64,000 nt of DNA from Chitinophaga silvisoli (GTDB taxonomy: Bacteria; Bacteroidota; Bacteroidia; Chitinophagales; Chitinophagaceae). A program made the position numbers and the translations under genes. This document shows, piece by piece, positions 51,607 to 61,026 of the stretch. Within the stretch, counting starts at the first letter, position 1. Each line of letters starts with the position of its first letter. Location of the stretch: contig NZ_QTJV01000010.1 in NCBI RefSeq assembly GCF_003412465.1, positions 62,001 through 126,000 of the forward strand. Direction: 5' to 3'. The notes under the pieces are model-generated. The model saw only the letters and a program-made list of their open reading frames with translations. It was not told the DNA's origin and did no database searches.

Positions 51607-54050
51607 AATTTGCCGATGTCATACTTCCATTAGCACTGCCTAAGAATTACACTTATGCAGTACCTGATCATATGCTGGACACGCTGAAAGTGGGCAGCCG
51701 CGTGGCTGTGCAGTTAGGCCGCCAGAAGAAGTATGCCGGTGTGGTAAAAGCCATTCACGAACTGGCCCCGCCTGATTACAAAACAAAACCATTGCTGGAC
51801 CTTCTGGACAAAGACCCGGTAGTGTATCCTACCCAGCTTTCCTTCTGGGAATGGCTGGCAGCCTACTATATGTGTAGTGAAGGGGAAGTGCTCAATGCCG
51901 CCCTGCCTGCACACCTCAAACTCTCCAGCGAAACGGTCCTGCTCTTCAACGAAGCCTATGGCGATGATTTCACGGACCTGGATGATGATGAATACCTGAT
52001 TGCAGAAGCACTGCACATCCGCAAAGAACTCCGTATTGAAGAAGTGCAGCTCATTCTCGACAAGCTGGAAGTACTGTCTGTGATCAAAAAACTGATCGAA
52101 AAGCAGGTACTGCTGATCTACGAAGAGCTGAAAGAAGTATATAAAGAAAAAAAGGAAAACTACGTTCAGCTCCATGCCCGCTACGAAGCAGAGGAAGAAC
52201 TGGCTAACCTTTTCAATACAATGGGCAAAGCCCCCAAGCAAATGGAATTGCTGCTGGCTTACCTGCACCTGGTAAAGACACAGGGAAGTGTGCTGCAAAG
52301 CGAACTGCTCAAAAAATCAGGTGCCTCTGCCGCCCAACTGAAAGGCCTGGTGGATAAGGAAATCGTGTGGATTGAAAAGAGAGTGGTAGACCGCGTGCCC
52401 GGTGGCGGCAAGGTAGATGTACAGATAGATTTCACTTTGAGTCCTGCACAGGATAAAGCCCTGCAGGATATAAGAAGCAGCTTTGAACAGAAACCGGTTA
52501 CGCTATTGCATGGTGTCACCTCCAGCGGTAAAACGCAGTTGTACATCAAGCTGATTGAAGAGTACATTGCCAATGGCAAGCAGGTACTCTACCTGCTGCC
52601 GGAGATTGCACTCACTGCGCAGATTGTACGCCGGCTGCAAAAGCATTTTGGGAATAAAATCGGTATTTATCACTCCCGTTTCAATAACAATGAGCGGGTA
52701 GAAATATGGCACAAAGTAAAGAGTGGTGAGCTGAGCATCCTGTTGGGCGCGCGTTCCAGCCTGCTCCTGCCTTTCCATGACCTGGGCCTGATCATTCTCG
52801 ACGAAGAGCATGATCCCTCTTATAAACAGCAGGATCCTGCTCCCCGTTATCATGCCAGGGATGCAGCTATTTACTATGCCGGTCTTTTTAAAGCAAAGGT
52901 TTTGTTAGGTTCTGCCACTCCTTCGCTGGAGTCGTATTTTAATGCCACCCAGGGCAAGTATGGATTGGTGGAGCTGAGCGAACGCTTTGGCGGACTCGAA
53001 ATGCCGGAGATCGAGATTGTAGATGTAAAGAAGGTGCAGGCAGAAAAACAGATGCAGGAAAACTTTTCACCGCAGTTGATTCAGGCGGTGCATAGTACCA
53101 TCGCACAGGGTAAACAGGTGATCCTGTTCCAGAACAGGAGAGGGTATGCCCCATTCATGATGTGTACTACCTGTGGCTGGATTCCGACCTGTAAGAATTG
53201 TGATGTATCGCTTACCTATCACAGGCACCAGGATCAGCTGACCTGTCATTACTGCGGTACCCGTTATCCTTACGTGCATACCTGTGCAGCCTGTGGCAGT
53301 CAGTCGCTGGTAACGAAGAGTTTTGGAACGGAAAAGATTGAAACCGATTTGCAGGAATTGTTCCCCAAAGCACGCATCGCCCGTATGGATATGGATGCTG
53401 TGCGAAACAAGGATAGTCATAATAAAATGATCCAGCTGCTGGAGAACCAGGAGATTGATATTCTCGTGGGTACACAGATGGTGGTGAAAGGACTGGACTT
53501 TGAGAATGTGAGTTTGGTAGGCATCCTGAGTGCGGACAACCTGCTGGGCTTCCCTGATTTCAGGGTGAATGAAAGAGCCTTCCAGCTGATGGAGCAGGTG
53601 AGTGGCCGTGCCGGCCGTAAGCATGGCAAGGGCAAGGTGTTGATCCAGGCTTACCGTACACAGCACCCTATTTTGCACTATGTAACCATTCATGATTATA
53701 AGGCCATGTATGCAGCGGAGATTGCAGAGCGGCAGAACTTTGGGTATCCACCCTTCTTCCGTTTGCTAAAGCTGACTTTGAAACATAAAGACCAGAAAGT
53801 AGTGGAGCAGGCCGCGATGGTATTGGCTAACTGGTTAAGGCCGCATATCGGGCCACACCTGGTAGGGCCGGCAGCGCCATTGGTAGGCAGGGTAAGGAAT
53901 TATTACCTGCAGGAGATGATGATCAAGCTACCGAGAGATACTAAAGTGATTGCACAAACGAAGCAATTGCTGAGAGAAACGTTTATTAAATTGTTGGCAG
54001 AAAAGCAGTTCAGGAGTGTCTTTATTGTGCCTGATGTGGATTACGTATAA
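51603..54050 (+). CDS. priA: Primosomal protein N' (replication restart helicase)
   Basis: An 815-residue PriA, a 3'-5' helicase that reloads the replisome at stalled forks. It has an N-terminal DNA-binding domain (about 1-105), Walker A GVTSSGKTQL, DEEH box (LDEEHDPSYKQQDPAPRYH), and eight zinc Cys between the helicase lobes in CTTCGWIPTCKNCD, CHYCGTRYP and CAACGS. Motifs V/VI are GTQMVVKGLDFENV and QVSGRAGRKHGKG. A long linker insert (about 120-235) rich in Glu/Lys replaces the shorter one of E. coli. The 3' end overlaps the convergent gene by 29 nt. Confidence 0.96.
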   Translation: MKFADVILPLALPKNYTYAVPDHMLDTLKVGSRVAVQLGRQKKYAGVVKAIHELAPPDYKTKPLLDLLDKDPVVYPTQLSFWEWLAAYYMCSEGEVLNAALPAHLKLSSETVLLFNEAYGDDFTDLDDDEYLIAEALHIRKELRIEEVQLILDKLEVLSVIKKLIEKQVLLIYEELKEVYKEKKENYVQLHARYEAEEELANLFNTMGKAPKQMELLLAYLHLVKTQGSVLQSELLKKSGASAAQLKGLVDKEIVWIEKRVVDRVPGGGKVDVQIDFTLSPAQDKALQDIRSSFEQKPVTLLHGVTSSGKTQLYIKLIEEYIANGKQVLYLLPEIALTAQIVRRLQKHFGNKIGIYHSRFNNNERVEIWHKVKSGELSILLGARSSLLLPFHDLGLIILDEEHDPSYKQQDPAPRYHARDAAIYYAGLFKAKVLLGSATPSLESYFNATQGKYGLVELSERFGGLEMPEIEIVDVKKVQAEKQMQENFSPQLIQAVHSTIAQGKQVILFQNRRGYAPFMMCTTCGWIPTCKNCDVSLTYHRHQDQLTCHYCGTRYPYVHTCAACGSQSLVTKSFGTEKIETDLQELFPKARIARMDMDAVRNKDSHNKMIQLLENQEIDILVGTQMVVKGLDFENVSLVGILSADNLLGFPDFRVNERAFQLMEQVSGRAGRKHGKGKVLIQAYRTQHPILHYVTIHDYKAMYAAEIAERQNFGYPPFFRLLKLTLKHKDQKVVEQAAMVLANWLRPHIGPHLVGPAAPLVGRVRNYYLQEMMIKLPRDTKVIAQTKQLLRETFIKLLAEKQFRSVFIVPDVDYV

Positions 54051-54723
54051 TCCTTTCCTTCTCCCAGTTTGCCATTTCCTTTATTTTATCTGACTCATAA
54101 ATATGTGCGCCATTAGGTGTATTGGTGGCTGCATAGATCATTCCCCGTGCCACATTTTCTGCCTTGATTGCCCTGTACTTTTTCCATTTTCCCAGCAGGA
54201 AAAAGAAAAATAAACTGGTGAGGATATATCCAAACCATTCCCCGAACCTGAATTCTTTTCTCGCACCTACCAGGATAGAAGGCCTGAATATGTGATAGCC
54301 AGGGAAGGCCAATGCCATGATCGCATTCTCTGTTTCGCCTTTGGTACGCAGGTAGAAGGTTTTTGAAGCCGCGTTCGCACCAATGCTTGACATCAGCAGG
54401 AACTGCTTCACACCCTGCCTGCGGGCGATGGTGGCACAACGTACAGGGATACCGAAATCCACTTCCCTGAATTGCTCCTGGCTGCCGGCCTGGCGGATGG
54501 TAGTGCCGATACAGCAAAAGACGGCATCGCCGGTGAGTGCCTGGGCTAAGCCTTCCTCATCGTTGAAGTCAACAATCACCGGTTCCAGGCCCGGGCGCTG
54601 CTTGAGCGAAGGAGTACGCAGCAGCACTTTTACCTTGCTGAAACGATCATCGTGCAGGAGCAGGGTGACCAGGTTACTACCGGTCAACCCGGTAGCTCCT
54701 ATTACTACGGCTGTTTGAGACAT
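54022..54723 (-). CDS. NAD(P)-binding Rossmann protein (atypical SDR, HTATIP2-like)
   Basis: A 233-residue short-chain dehydrogenase-like protein with the N-terminal NAD(P) motif VIGATGLTGSNLVTLLLHD. A strand-Asp (PVIVDFNDEEGL) and CCIGTTIRQAG match HTATIP2/YwnB-like oxidoreductases. It has FLLMSSIGANAASKTFYLRTKGETE with Tyr and Lys as in SDRs, and a hydrophobic stretch near 170-180. The reaction is unknown. Divergent from murB. Confidence 0.85.
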   Translation of the reverse strand: MSQTAVVIGATGLTGSNLVTLLLHDDRFSKVKVLLRTPSLKQRPGLEPVIVDFNDEEGLAQALTGDAVFCCIGTTIRQAGSQEQFREVDFGIPVRCATIARRQGVKQFLLMSSIGANAASKTFYLRTKGETENAIMALAFPGYHIFRPSILVGARKEFRFGEWFGYILTSLFFFFLLGKWKKYRAIKAENVARGMIYAATNTPNGAHIYESDKIKEMANWEKERIIRNPHQAQ

Positions 54724-54731
54724 GCTTTTGT

Positions 54732-54739
54732 TATCTTTG
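54732..54739 (+). promoter_or_regulatory. -7 element of murB
   Basis: TATCTTTG, exact TAnnTTTG match, 32 nt before the murB ATG. Confidence 0.5.
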
Positions 54740-54771
54740 TCAGTAATGTGTGTTTATAAATTTACGACCAT

Positions 54772-55788
54772 ATGCTGATTTCTGAAAATGTTTTGCTCCG
54801 GCCTTATAATACGTTTGGCATTGCTGCCCGGTCCAGGTACTTTGCTGGTTTTTCCAATGCTGATGAGTTGCGGGAGCTGTTGAGTGCTCCACAGTTCAGG
54901 GACCTGCCCCGCATGATCCTGGGAGGAGGAAGTAATGTGCTCTTTACGAAAGATTTTGACGGGGTGATCCTGAAGAATGGGATAAAGGGGATTGACGTAG
55001 TAGGGGAGGATGACGATTATGTATATGTGAAAGCGGGTGCCGGGGAGAGCTGGCATGGGTTTGTAATGGAGAATATAAAGCATAACAGGGGCGGATTGGA
55101 GAACCTGTCTTTGATCCCGGGTAATGTGGGGGCGAGTCCCATGCAGAATATCGGGGCCTATGGGGTGGAGATCAAGGATACATTTCATTCATTGGAAGCC
55201 TTGCACCTGGAAGAAAAAGAGGTGGTGAGCTTTACAAAGGAAGATTGCCGGTTTGGATATAGGGAGAGTGTGTTTAAACATAAATACAAGGGACAGTTTG
55301 CGATCCTGTCAGTCACCTATAAACTGAGTAAGCATCCGCAGTTCAATACCAGTTATGGGGCGATAGAGGCGGAGTTGAATGTGATGGGGGTAAAGGACCT
55401 GAGTATCCAGGCTATAAGCCAGGCGGTGATCAATATCAGGTCTTCCAAGTTGCCTGATCCTGCGAAGATTGGGAATGCGGGAAGTTTCTTTAAGAACCCG
55501 ACAGTGACGGCAGGGGATTATGAACGGATTAAGACGGCGTATCCGAATGTAGTGGCGTATCCGGTAGAAGGAGATCAGTTTAAGCTGGCGGCCGGGTGGC
55601 TGATAGAGCAGTGTGGATGGAAGGGATACAGGGAAGGAGATGCAGGGGTACATGCAAAGCAGGCGCTGGTGCTGGTGAATTATGGGGAAGCGAAAGGTGG
55701 GGAGATTTATGATTTATCGCAGAAAGTGCTGGATAGTGTGGAGGAGAAGTTTGGGGTCTTGCTGGAAAGGGAAGTGAATATTATTTAA
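54772..55788 (+). CDS. murB: UDP-N-acetylenolpyruvoylglucosamine reductase
   Basis: A 338-residue FAD enzyme making UDP-MurNAc for peptidoglycan, of the long E. coli-like type. It has the N-terminal YNTFGIAARSRYF, FAD-binding PRMILGGGSNVLFT, LSLIPGNVGASPMQNIGAYG, and the proton-donor Ser in NAGSFFKNP. QCGWKGYREGDAGVHAKQAL is followed by the C-terminal Glu region. Its coding strand is notably G-rich compared with neighbours. Strong terminator downstream. Confidence 0.96.
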   Translation: MLISENVLLRPYNTFGIAARSRYFAGFSNADELRELLSAPQFRDLPRMILGGGSNVLFTKDFDGVILKNGIKGIDVVGEDDDYVYVKAGAGESWHGFVMENIKHNRGGLENLSLIPGNVGASPMQNIGAYGVEIKDTFHSLEALHLEEKEVVSFTKEDCRFGYRESVFKHKYKGQFAILSVTYKLSKHPQFNTSYGAIEAELNVMGVKDLSIQAISQAVINIRSSKLPDPAKIGNAGSFFKNPTVTAGDYERIKTAYPNVVAYPVEGDQFKLAAGWLIEQCGWKGYREGDAGVHAKQALVLVNYGEAKGGEIYDLSQKVLDSVEEKFGVLLEREVNII

Positions 55789-55800
55789 AAAAATCCGCAA

Positions 55801-55836
55801 AAAATAAGGTCCCGCTTTGTGGGACCTTATTTTTTA
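55801..55836. terminator. Bidirectional terminator between murB and ypdA-like genes
   Basis: 13-bp perfect stem (55801-55813 with 55821-55833), A and T tracts. The right arm overlaps the last codons of the minus-strand gene. Confidence 0.88.
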
Positions 55837-56783
55837 CTTAAGATATTCGCAACGATTTTATCCGCATGATCTCTTGAATTCTCGATGAACCATACCCCGG
55901 TATCCATACCACCACAAACTACACCCGCGAGGTATATCCCCGGCATATTTGTCTCCATCGTATCAGGATTATATTTTGGTCTGCGCATCTCATCAGCTGA
56001 CAACTGAATTCCTGCCTTTTCCAAAAAGCCAAAATTCGGCTGATAACCTGTCAGCGCCAATACATAATCATTCTCAATCGTCACCATGCCCTCCGGTGTC
56101 AGGATATCCACTTCCCGCTCCCTGATTGCCTTCAGGTTAGAATGATAGTAAACCTTGATCGACCCTTCTGCAATACGATTCTCAATATCCGGTTTTACCC
56201 AGTATTTCACCCGTTTTCCAATTTCGCCTTCCCGGATCACCATGGTCACATCTGCACCTTTGCGATAGGTTTCCAGTGCTGCATCCACAGAGGAGTTATT
56301 GGCACCTACCACCAGCACCTTTTGGGTAGCATAAAAATGAGGATCCTTATAATAGTGTGTTACTTTTGGCAGTTCTTCCCCCGGAATATGCAGCATATTC
56401 GGGATGTCGTAAAAGCCTGTGGCGATAATGACATTATCAGCTGTATAAGTTGCTTTACTGGTTTTAATAGTATACCCCGGGGTAATGCTTTCCACCTGTT
56501 CGAACAGGCGAACCTGCAGCTTATTTGACACCGCTACGCGGCGGTAGTATTCAAGTGCCTCAGGGCGAATGGGTTTGGCACTGATAGAGACCCAGGGAAT
56601 GCCTCCGATTTCCAGCTTCTCAGAAGTGGAGAAGAAGGTCATGTAGAGCGGGTAGTTGTAAAGTGAGTTGGTAAGGCAGCCTTTTTCTATGATGAGGTAG
56701 GTTAATCCGGCCTTTTGTGCTGCGAGTCCACATGCCAGTCCTATAGGACCAGCGCCAACAATCAGGATATCGTACTTTTCCAT
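55827..56783 (-). CDS. ypdA: YpdA-like bacillithiol disulfide reductase / flavoprotein
   Basis: A 318-residue FAD- and NADPH-binding oxidoreductase: N-terminal GxGxxG in ILIVGAGPIGLACG, KGCLTNSLYNYPLYMTFFST (YpdA hallmark), NADPH motif VVGANNSSVDAALE, and the C-terminal GIYLAGVVCGG. It lacks the CxxC redox pair of thioredoxin reductase, as YpdA does. It probably reduces bacillithiol disulfide, a thiol found in Bacteroidota. Its termination signal is shared with murB. Confidence 0.85.
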   Translation of the reverse strand: MEKYDILIVGAGPIGLACGLAAQKAGLTYLIIEKGCLTNSLYNYPLYMTFFSTSEKLEIGGIPWVSISAKPIRPEALEYYRRVAVSNKLQVRLFEQVESITPGYTIKTSKATYTADNVIIATGFYDIPNMLHIPGEELPKVTHYYKDPHFYATQKVLVVGANNSSVDAALETYRKGADVTMVIREGEIGKRVKYWVKPDIENRIAEGSIKVYYHSNLKAIREREVDILTPEGMVTIENDYVLALTGYQPNFGFLEKAGIQLSADEMRRPKYNPDTMETNMPGIYLAGVVCGGMDTGVWFIENSRDHADKIVANILSKK

Positions 56784-56821
56784 GAGGGTAAAAATACGAA
56801 ATAATCGGGGGAGCTATTGAG

Positions 56822-56916
56822 CCATTTAATTCCATAGTTATTCCGCCATGTAATTTTATAGCTCCTCATCCATTTAATTCCATCGCTCCTCAGTTTAATT
56901 CCATAGCTACTCAGCC
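56822..56916. repeat. Four degenerate 24-bp tandem repeats
   Basis: Units begin near 56822, 56846, 56870 and 56893, each with TTTAATTCCATAGCTCCTCA-like sequence. The last unit covers the stop codon of the amidotransferase gene. Located between two minus-strand genes. Confidence 0.75.
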
Positions 56917-57587
56917 GTCAAATAATCCAGCACGCCATACATCAGCTCATTATTCTCCGGGATAAATTCGGCCAGATCCTGTATCAGTCCCCTGTCCTGC
57001 ACATAAGGTGCTGCCACCAGCTCTTCTTCTCCATGCTGCACCATACTGTCCAGGCTTTCCTGTGTCACCTCAAAATGAAACTGCAGGGCAATCACCTTTT
57101 CCTTATATACAAAGGCCTGATTGGGTGTCGCTGCTGAAGCAGCAAATCCTGCAGCTCCTGCAGGCAGATCGAAAGTATCTCCATGCCAGTGAAATACCCT
57201 CATTTCCTGCGGCAGTCCTTTCACCGGTGATGAGGGACTAAACTGCACGGGATACCAGCCTATTTCCTTTTGCTCATTCGCATACACATTTGCACCCAGT
57301 ACATGTGCAATGAGCTGAGCGCCCAGGCAAATGCCGAGCACCGGTTTTTGGTCATGAATGGCTTGTCTGATGATGGCTTTTTCTACCGCCAGCCAGGGAT
57401 ATTCGCTTTCATCATGAATACCCATGGGGCCTCCCATTACAACGAGGAAATCGAAATCGGTCGCAGCCGGTGGAGTGGGGTGTCGATACCAGTGTGTGTA
57501 GGTGACTTCATGTGCCCTGGAATTTATCCAGTCAATAATGCATCCCGGGCCTTCAAAGGGCACATGCATGAAGATGTGTATATGCAT
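56907..57587 (-). CDS. Class I glutamine amidotransferase-like protein
   Basis: A 226-residue GATase1 domain protein: VVMGGPMGIHDESEYPWL, nucleophile in LGICLGAQLIAHVLG, and QFHFEVTQESL supplying the His-Glu pair. It resembles stand-alone GMP synthase-like or gamma-glutamyl hydrolase-type proteins, with no synthetase partner. The substrate is unknown. It starts 4 nt after the methyltransferase stop, so the two form an operon. Confidence 0.85.
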   Translation of the reverse strand: MHIHIFMHVPFEGPGCIIDWINSRAHEVTYTHWYRHPTPPAATDFDFLVVMGGPMGIHDESEYPWLAVEKAIIRQAIHDQKPVLGICLGAQLIAHVLGANVYANEQKEIGWYPVQFSPSSPVKGLPQEMRVFHWHGDTFDLPAGAAGFAASAATPNQAFVYKEKVIALQFHFEVTQESLDSMVQHGEEELVAAPYVQDRGLIQDLAEFIPENNELMYGVLDYLTAE

Positions 57588-57591
57588 AACT

Positions 57592-58479
57592 TTATTTTAC
57601 TACGGCCATTACTACCCTGTAGTATTCCAATCCATTCATTTTGTCAGCGCTTTTGCCAAAGCAGGCATGTCTGTAATTATCAGCATCAACGTCATAGAGC
57701 AGGTCCATATTATAGCCTGCCAGGAATTGTTTCATTTTGGAAGGGGCCATTCCGAAGTTCCAGAACTCCTGTTGCTGCCGCAATTCTTTTGGAGAAATCG
57801 CTGTACCTAAGAAAGATTGGGTATGGGTAAGGACTTTGTCATCGATATAGATGAAAATAATCCTGGTGCCGCTTGTAAATTTACTGAAATATTGGAAGAG
57901 CTTATCAGCAATAGGAATTGTGAGTGAATTGGTCACACCTTCCCAGACGAGTAAAGTCTTGTAATGATGTTTGAGCAGGTGATGGGGAATGGTGGTTTCC
58001 AGTTGTTGATTGCTGAAATCCACGGAGATATAGTCAATAAATTCAGTAGGTTTTTGTTTCAGGTGTTCAAGTACATTTCTTTTTGCTTCCTGCAGACCGG
58101 GATGATCGATTTCTACAAATGCGAGTTTGGTTTTAAAATCGAGCCGGTGAATGCGGCAATCATAGCCGGCACCGAAGAGGATAAGTTGATTGATGCCATA
58201 GTTGTGGATCGTTTCAAGGATCATTACATCGATGAGCCGCGTTCGGGCCAGGCAGGAGCTGAGGGCACCTGAAAAGCGGGAGTCAAGCATTTTGCTGATG
58301 ATGTAGTTGAGTCCTGGTACGGCAGCCAGACTGGCAAGCATGCGAAGATTGGGTGGCAGGAAATATTTGGCAAATGGGTCATTGAAAAGATAACGCCGTT
58401 GGCTTGGAAGTCTGTTTGATGCAATGGCACGGAATAGGGCCAGGTAAGCGGCGGATCTGCTGGCGAGGAGCAGTCTCAT
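57592..58479 (-). CDS. SAM-dependent methyltransferase, leucine carboxymethyltransferase-like
   Basis: A 295-residue class I methyltransferase of the LCM/PPM1 family (putative TIGR00027-type): basic N-terminus, YLFNDPFAKYFL, RTRLIDVMILETIHNYGIN, the SAM loop LILFGAGYDCRIHRL, acidic strand AFVEIDHPGLQEAKR and YKTLLVWEGVTNSLT. The acceptor is unknown; family members methylate carboxyl or hydroxyl groups of small molecules. First gene of a two-gene unit with the amidotransferase. The 313-nt upstream spacer holds only the nagB terminator. Confidence 0.85.
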   Translation of the reverse strand: MRLLLASRSAAYLALFRAIASNRLPSQRRYLFNDPFAKYFLPPNLRMLASLAAVPGLNYIISKMLDSRFSGALSSCLARTRLIDVMILETIHNYGINQLILFGAGYDCRIHRLDFKTKLAFVEIDHPGLQEAKRNVLEHLKQKPTEFIDYISVDFSNQQLETTIPHHLLKHHYKTLLVWEGVTNSLTIPIADKLFQYFSKFTSGTRIIFIYIDDKVLTHTQSFLGTAISPKELRQQQEFWNFGMAPSKMKQFLAGYNMDLLYDVDADNYRHACFGKSADKMNGLEYYRVVMAVVK

Positions 58480-58743
58480 ATTGGTAACAATTTAATAGAT
58501 GACAATCAATTGATTTGTGGAAATAAGGTCTTCGGGAAATACAGAATTGGTTGAAATTTTTGATTTATAAATGTAAAGAATATTTTCATTTTGAAAATGA
58601 AAGTATCAAAATTAAATGGTGCAAAAATTGAAAGGAGTCCTTTTTATTTGTTGGGAATGAGGGGTAGGAGAGGCTATTCAATAATAAGGCTATACGTAGG
58701 GAGTGTTTAGACGAAGGTTATTGCAGAGTACGTAGTGTAATAA

Positions 58744-58775
58744 AAAAGGGTGACTGGTTGCCCAATCACCCTTTT
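58744..58775 (-). terminator. Terminator of nagB
   Basis: 10-bp stem (58744-58753 with 58766-58775) with a 12-nt loop. On the minus strand the right arm ends in a T run. Starts 19 nt past the nagB stop. Confidence 0.8.
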
Positions 58776-58793
58776 CGTATAGCAAGCAAATTC

Positions 58794-60719
58794 TTACATG
58801 AAATGATACCTTACGAAGGCTTCCATCGCCGCATACTTCTGTAAACCTAACTGGTCGTACAGGTTTGCAGTATCTGCGTTACGATCTTCTGCTCTTTCCC
58901 AGAACTCACGGCTATCGGTACCCTGGAATGGCACGACGTCTTTCTGGCTCTGGTGGATGAAGATACCCAGGCGTTTTTGTCTTACCTGGTCAGGGCTCAT
59001 TGGCACTGCCATTTCGATCTCATTGATCTTCCACTCCTGCCATGCACCTTTGTACAGCCATACCCAACAATCCTTCATATATTCTTCGTGTTTCAGCTGA
59101 TCCAGTGCAGCGAAGATGATTTCCAGACATACTTTGTGGGTACCATGTGGATCGGCGAGGTCACCGGCACAATAGATCTGGTGTGGTTTAACCTTACGAA
59201 TCAGTTCTTTGGTGATATCGATATCAGCCTGGCTGGCAGGTGCTTTTTCGATCAGGCCTGTTTCGTAGAAAGGCAGGTTATTGTAGTGGATATTTTCTTC
59301 AGGAATACCTACATAGCGGCAGGTAGCTTTCGCTTCACCACGACGGATCAGGCCTTTGATAGCGCGGATCTCAGGAGAATCCTTCTGGGAAGGTTTCTTG
59401 CTGGCCAGGAATGCCTTGGCATCCGCCAGTACCTGGGAGCTCTTGCTACGGTCGATGCCGAACATATCTTCAAAGCCTACTGCGAAGTCGATATAGCGCA
59501 GTACGAACTCGTCAGTCACGGCGATGTTACCTGAAGTCTGGTAAGCTACGTGTACATCATGACCCTGTTCGTGCAGGCGGATGAAGGTACCACCCATGGA
59601 GATGATGTCATCATCAGGGTGAGGGGAGAAGATCAGCACACGTTTTTTCAGTGGCTCAGAACGTTCCGGGTGGCTGGGCAACTGTGCACCTGGCTTACCA
59701 CCTGGCCATCCGGTGATGGTATCACGGAGACCATTGAACTCTTCGATATTTAATTCGTATGCAGAACCGTATTGAACGATCAGGTCATTCAGACCATTTT
59801 CGTTGTAATCACGGTCAGTCAGCATCAGGATTGGTTTGTTCAGCTTCAGGGCGAGGTTGGTTACTGCTTTACGACGCAGTTTAGGTGTCCATTCGCAGTC
59901 ACCTGTCAGCCATGGCTCCTTGTTACGGGTCAGGTCTTCTGCCGCCTGCTCATCGATTACGAATTTGCAGTCAGGGTGCTGTTGCAGCAGGGAAGCTGGC
60001 ACCTGGTCAGTGCTGTGACCTTCTACAGAGCGCTGAACGATCTTTGATTTATGAGAACCCCATGCCAGCAGTACTACACGTTTTGCCTTGAAAATGGTGC
60101 TCAGACCCATTGTTACAGCAAGACGGGGTACCAGGCTCATATTGGAAAACTCGAATGCATTGGCCATTCTTGTGGAGTTGTCCAGGGTTACGAGGCGGGT
60201 GTGGGAGTTGATGGCAGATCCTGGTTCATTAAACCCGATATGGCCATTGGTACCAATACCGAGAATTTGCAGGTCAATACCACCGGCAGCTTCAATTTTT
60301 GCTTCATATTCAGCTGCGAATTCTTTCACTTTTTCCTTTGGAATGGTACCATCTGGTACGTGGGTGTTTTCTAAAGGAATGTCAACATGGTTGAACAGTT
60401 GTTCCTTCATGAACCTGTTGTAGCTCTGCAGCGCATCTGGTTCGATCGGATAGTATTCATCCAGATTGAAAGTGATCACGTTTTTGAAACTCAGACCTTC
60501 TTCTTTGTGAAGGCGGACAAGTTCAGCATAAAGATACTTTGGAGTAGAGCCGGTAGCCAGGCCTAATACTACCTTTTGGTTAGCGGCCTGTCTTGCTTTG
60601 ATCAATGCTGCTATTTCCTGTGCCACTGCTTTGGAACCGTCTTTAGCGGTAGGATATATATCCACGGCTATTTGTTCGAAACTGTCAATCAGTTCAATTT
60701 CCTGATGATTTAGCGTCAT
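58794..60719 (-). CDS. nagB: Glucosamine-6-phosphate deaminase fused to a PIG-L/LmbE domain
   Basis: A 641-residue two-domain protein. Residues about 12-270 are GlcN-6-P deaminase (GLATGSTPKYLYAEL, FNLDEYYPIEPDAL, GIGTNGHIGFNEPGSAI), converting GlcN-6-P to Fru-6-P and NH3. Residues about 360-600 form a PIG-L/LmbE fold with the zinc motif SPHPDDDIISMGG and AGDLADPHGTHKVC. The latter fold contains N-acetyl-sugar deacetylases, so the fusion could link deacetylation and deamination in GlcNAc (chitin) breakdown. The fusion itself is a known Bacteroidota arrangement. Confidence 0.93.
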   Translation of the reverse strand: MTLNHQEIELIDSFEQIAVDIYPTAKDGSKAVAQEIAALIKARQAANQKVVLGLATGSTPKYLYAELVRLHKEEGLSFKNVITFNLDEYYPIEPDALQSYNRFMKEQLFNHVDIPLENTHVPDGTIPKEKVKEFAAEYEAKIEAAGGIDLQILGIGTNGHIGFNEPGSAINSHTRLVTLDNSTRMANAFEFSNMSLVPRLAVTMGLSTIFKAKRVVLLAWGSHKSKIVQRSVEGHSTDQVPASLLQQHPDCKFVIDEQAAEDLTRNKEPWLTGDCEWTPKLRRKAVTNLALKLNKPILMLTDRDYNENGLNDLIVQYGSAYELNIEEFNGLRDTITGWPGGKPGAQLPSHPERSEPLKKRVLIFSPHPDDDIISMGGTFIRLHEQGHDVHVAYQTSGNIAVTDEFVLRYIDFAVGFEDMFGIDRSKSSQVLADAKAFLASKKPSQKDSPEIRAIKGLIRRGEAKATCRYVGIPEENIHYNNLPFYETGLIEKAPASQADIDITKELIRKVKPHQIYCAGDLADPHGTHKVCLEIIFAALDQLKHEEYMKDCWVWLYKGAWQEWKINEIEMAVPMSPDQVRQKRLGIFIHQSQKDVVPFQGTDSREFWERAEDRNADTANLYDQLGLQKYAAMEAFVRYHFM

Positions 60720-61026
60720 GATTGTTAATTTGGATTAGATGCGGTTTAAAAACGAGACCGAAAATTAAAAAAAATCTTCTTACGGAGGTAGAATTTTTGT
60801 GCTTGTTTAAGCAGAAACGACAAAAATCATAAATGTATAAGGTACGCTTGTAGCATTTGTATTAAAAAATGAGAAAAAGGTATCAGGGGGCAGCCAGCTG
60901 TCAGCCTGAATTATTTCGAAATCATGCACTGCCGGTCAAATATTAAGTGGGAGTTTTCATTCTTCTTAACTAATTTTAACCGTCTTATGAACTTACACTA
61001 CAACTAATCCAGGGGAGCAGGGAGCA

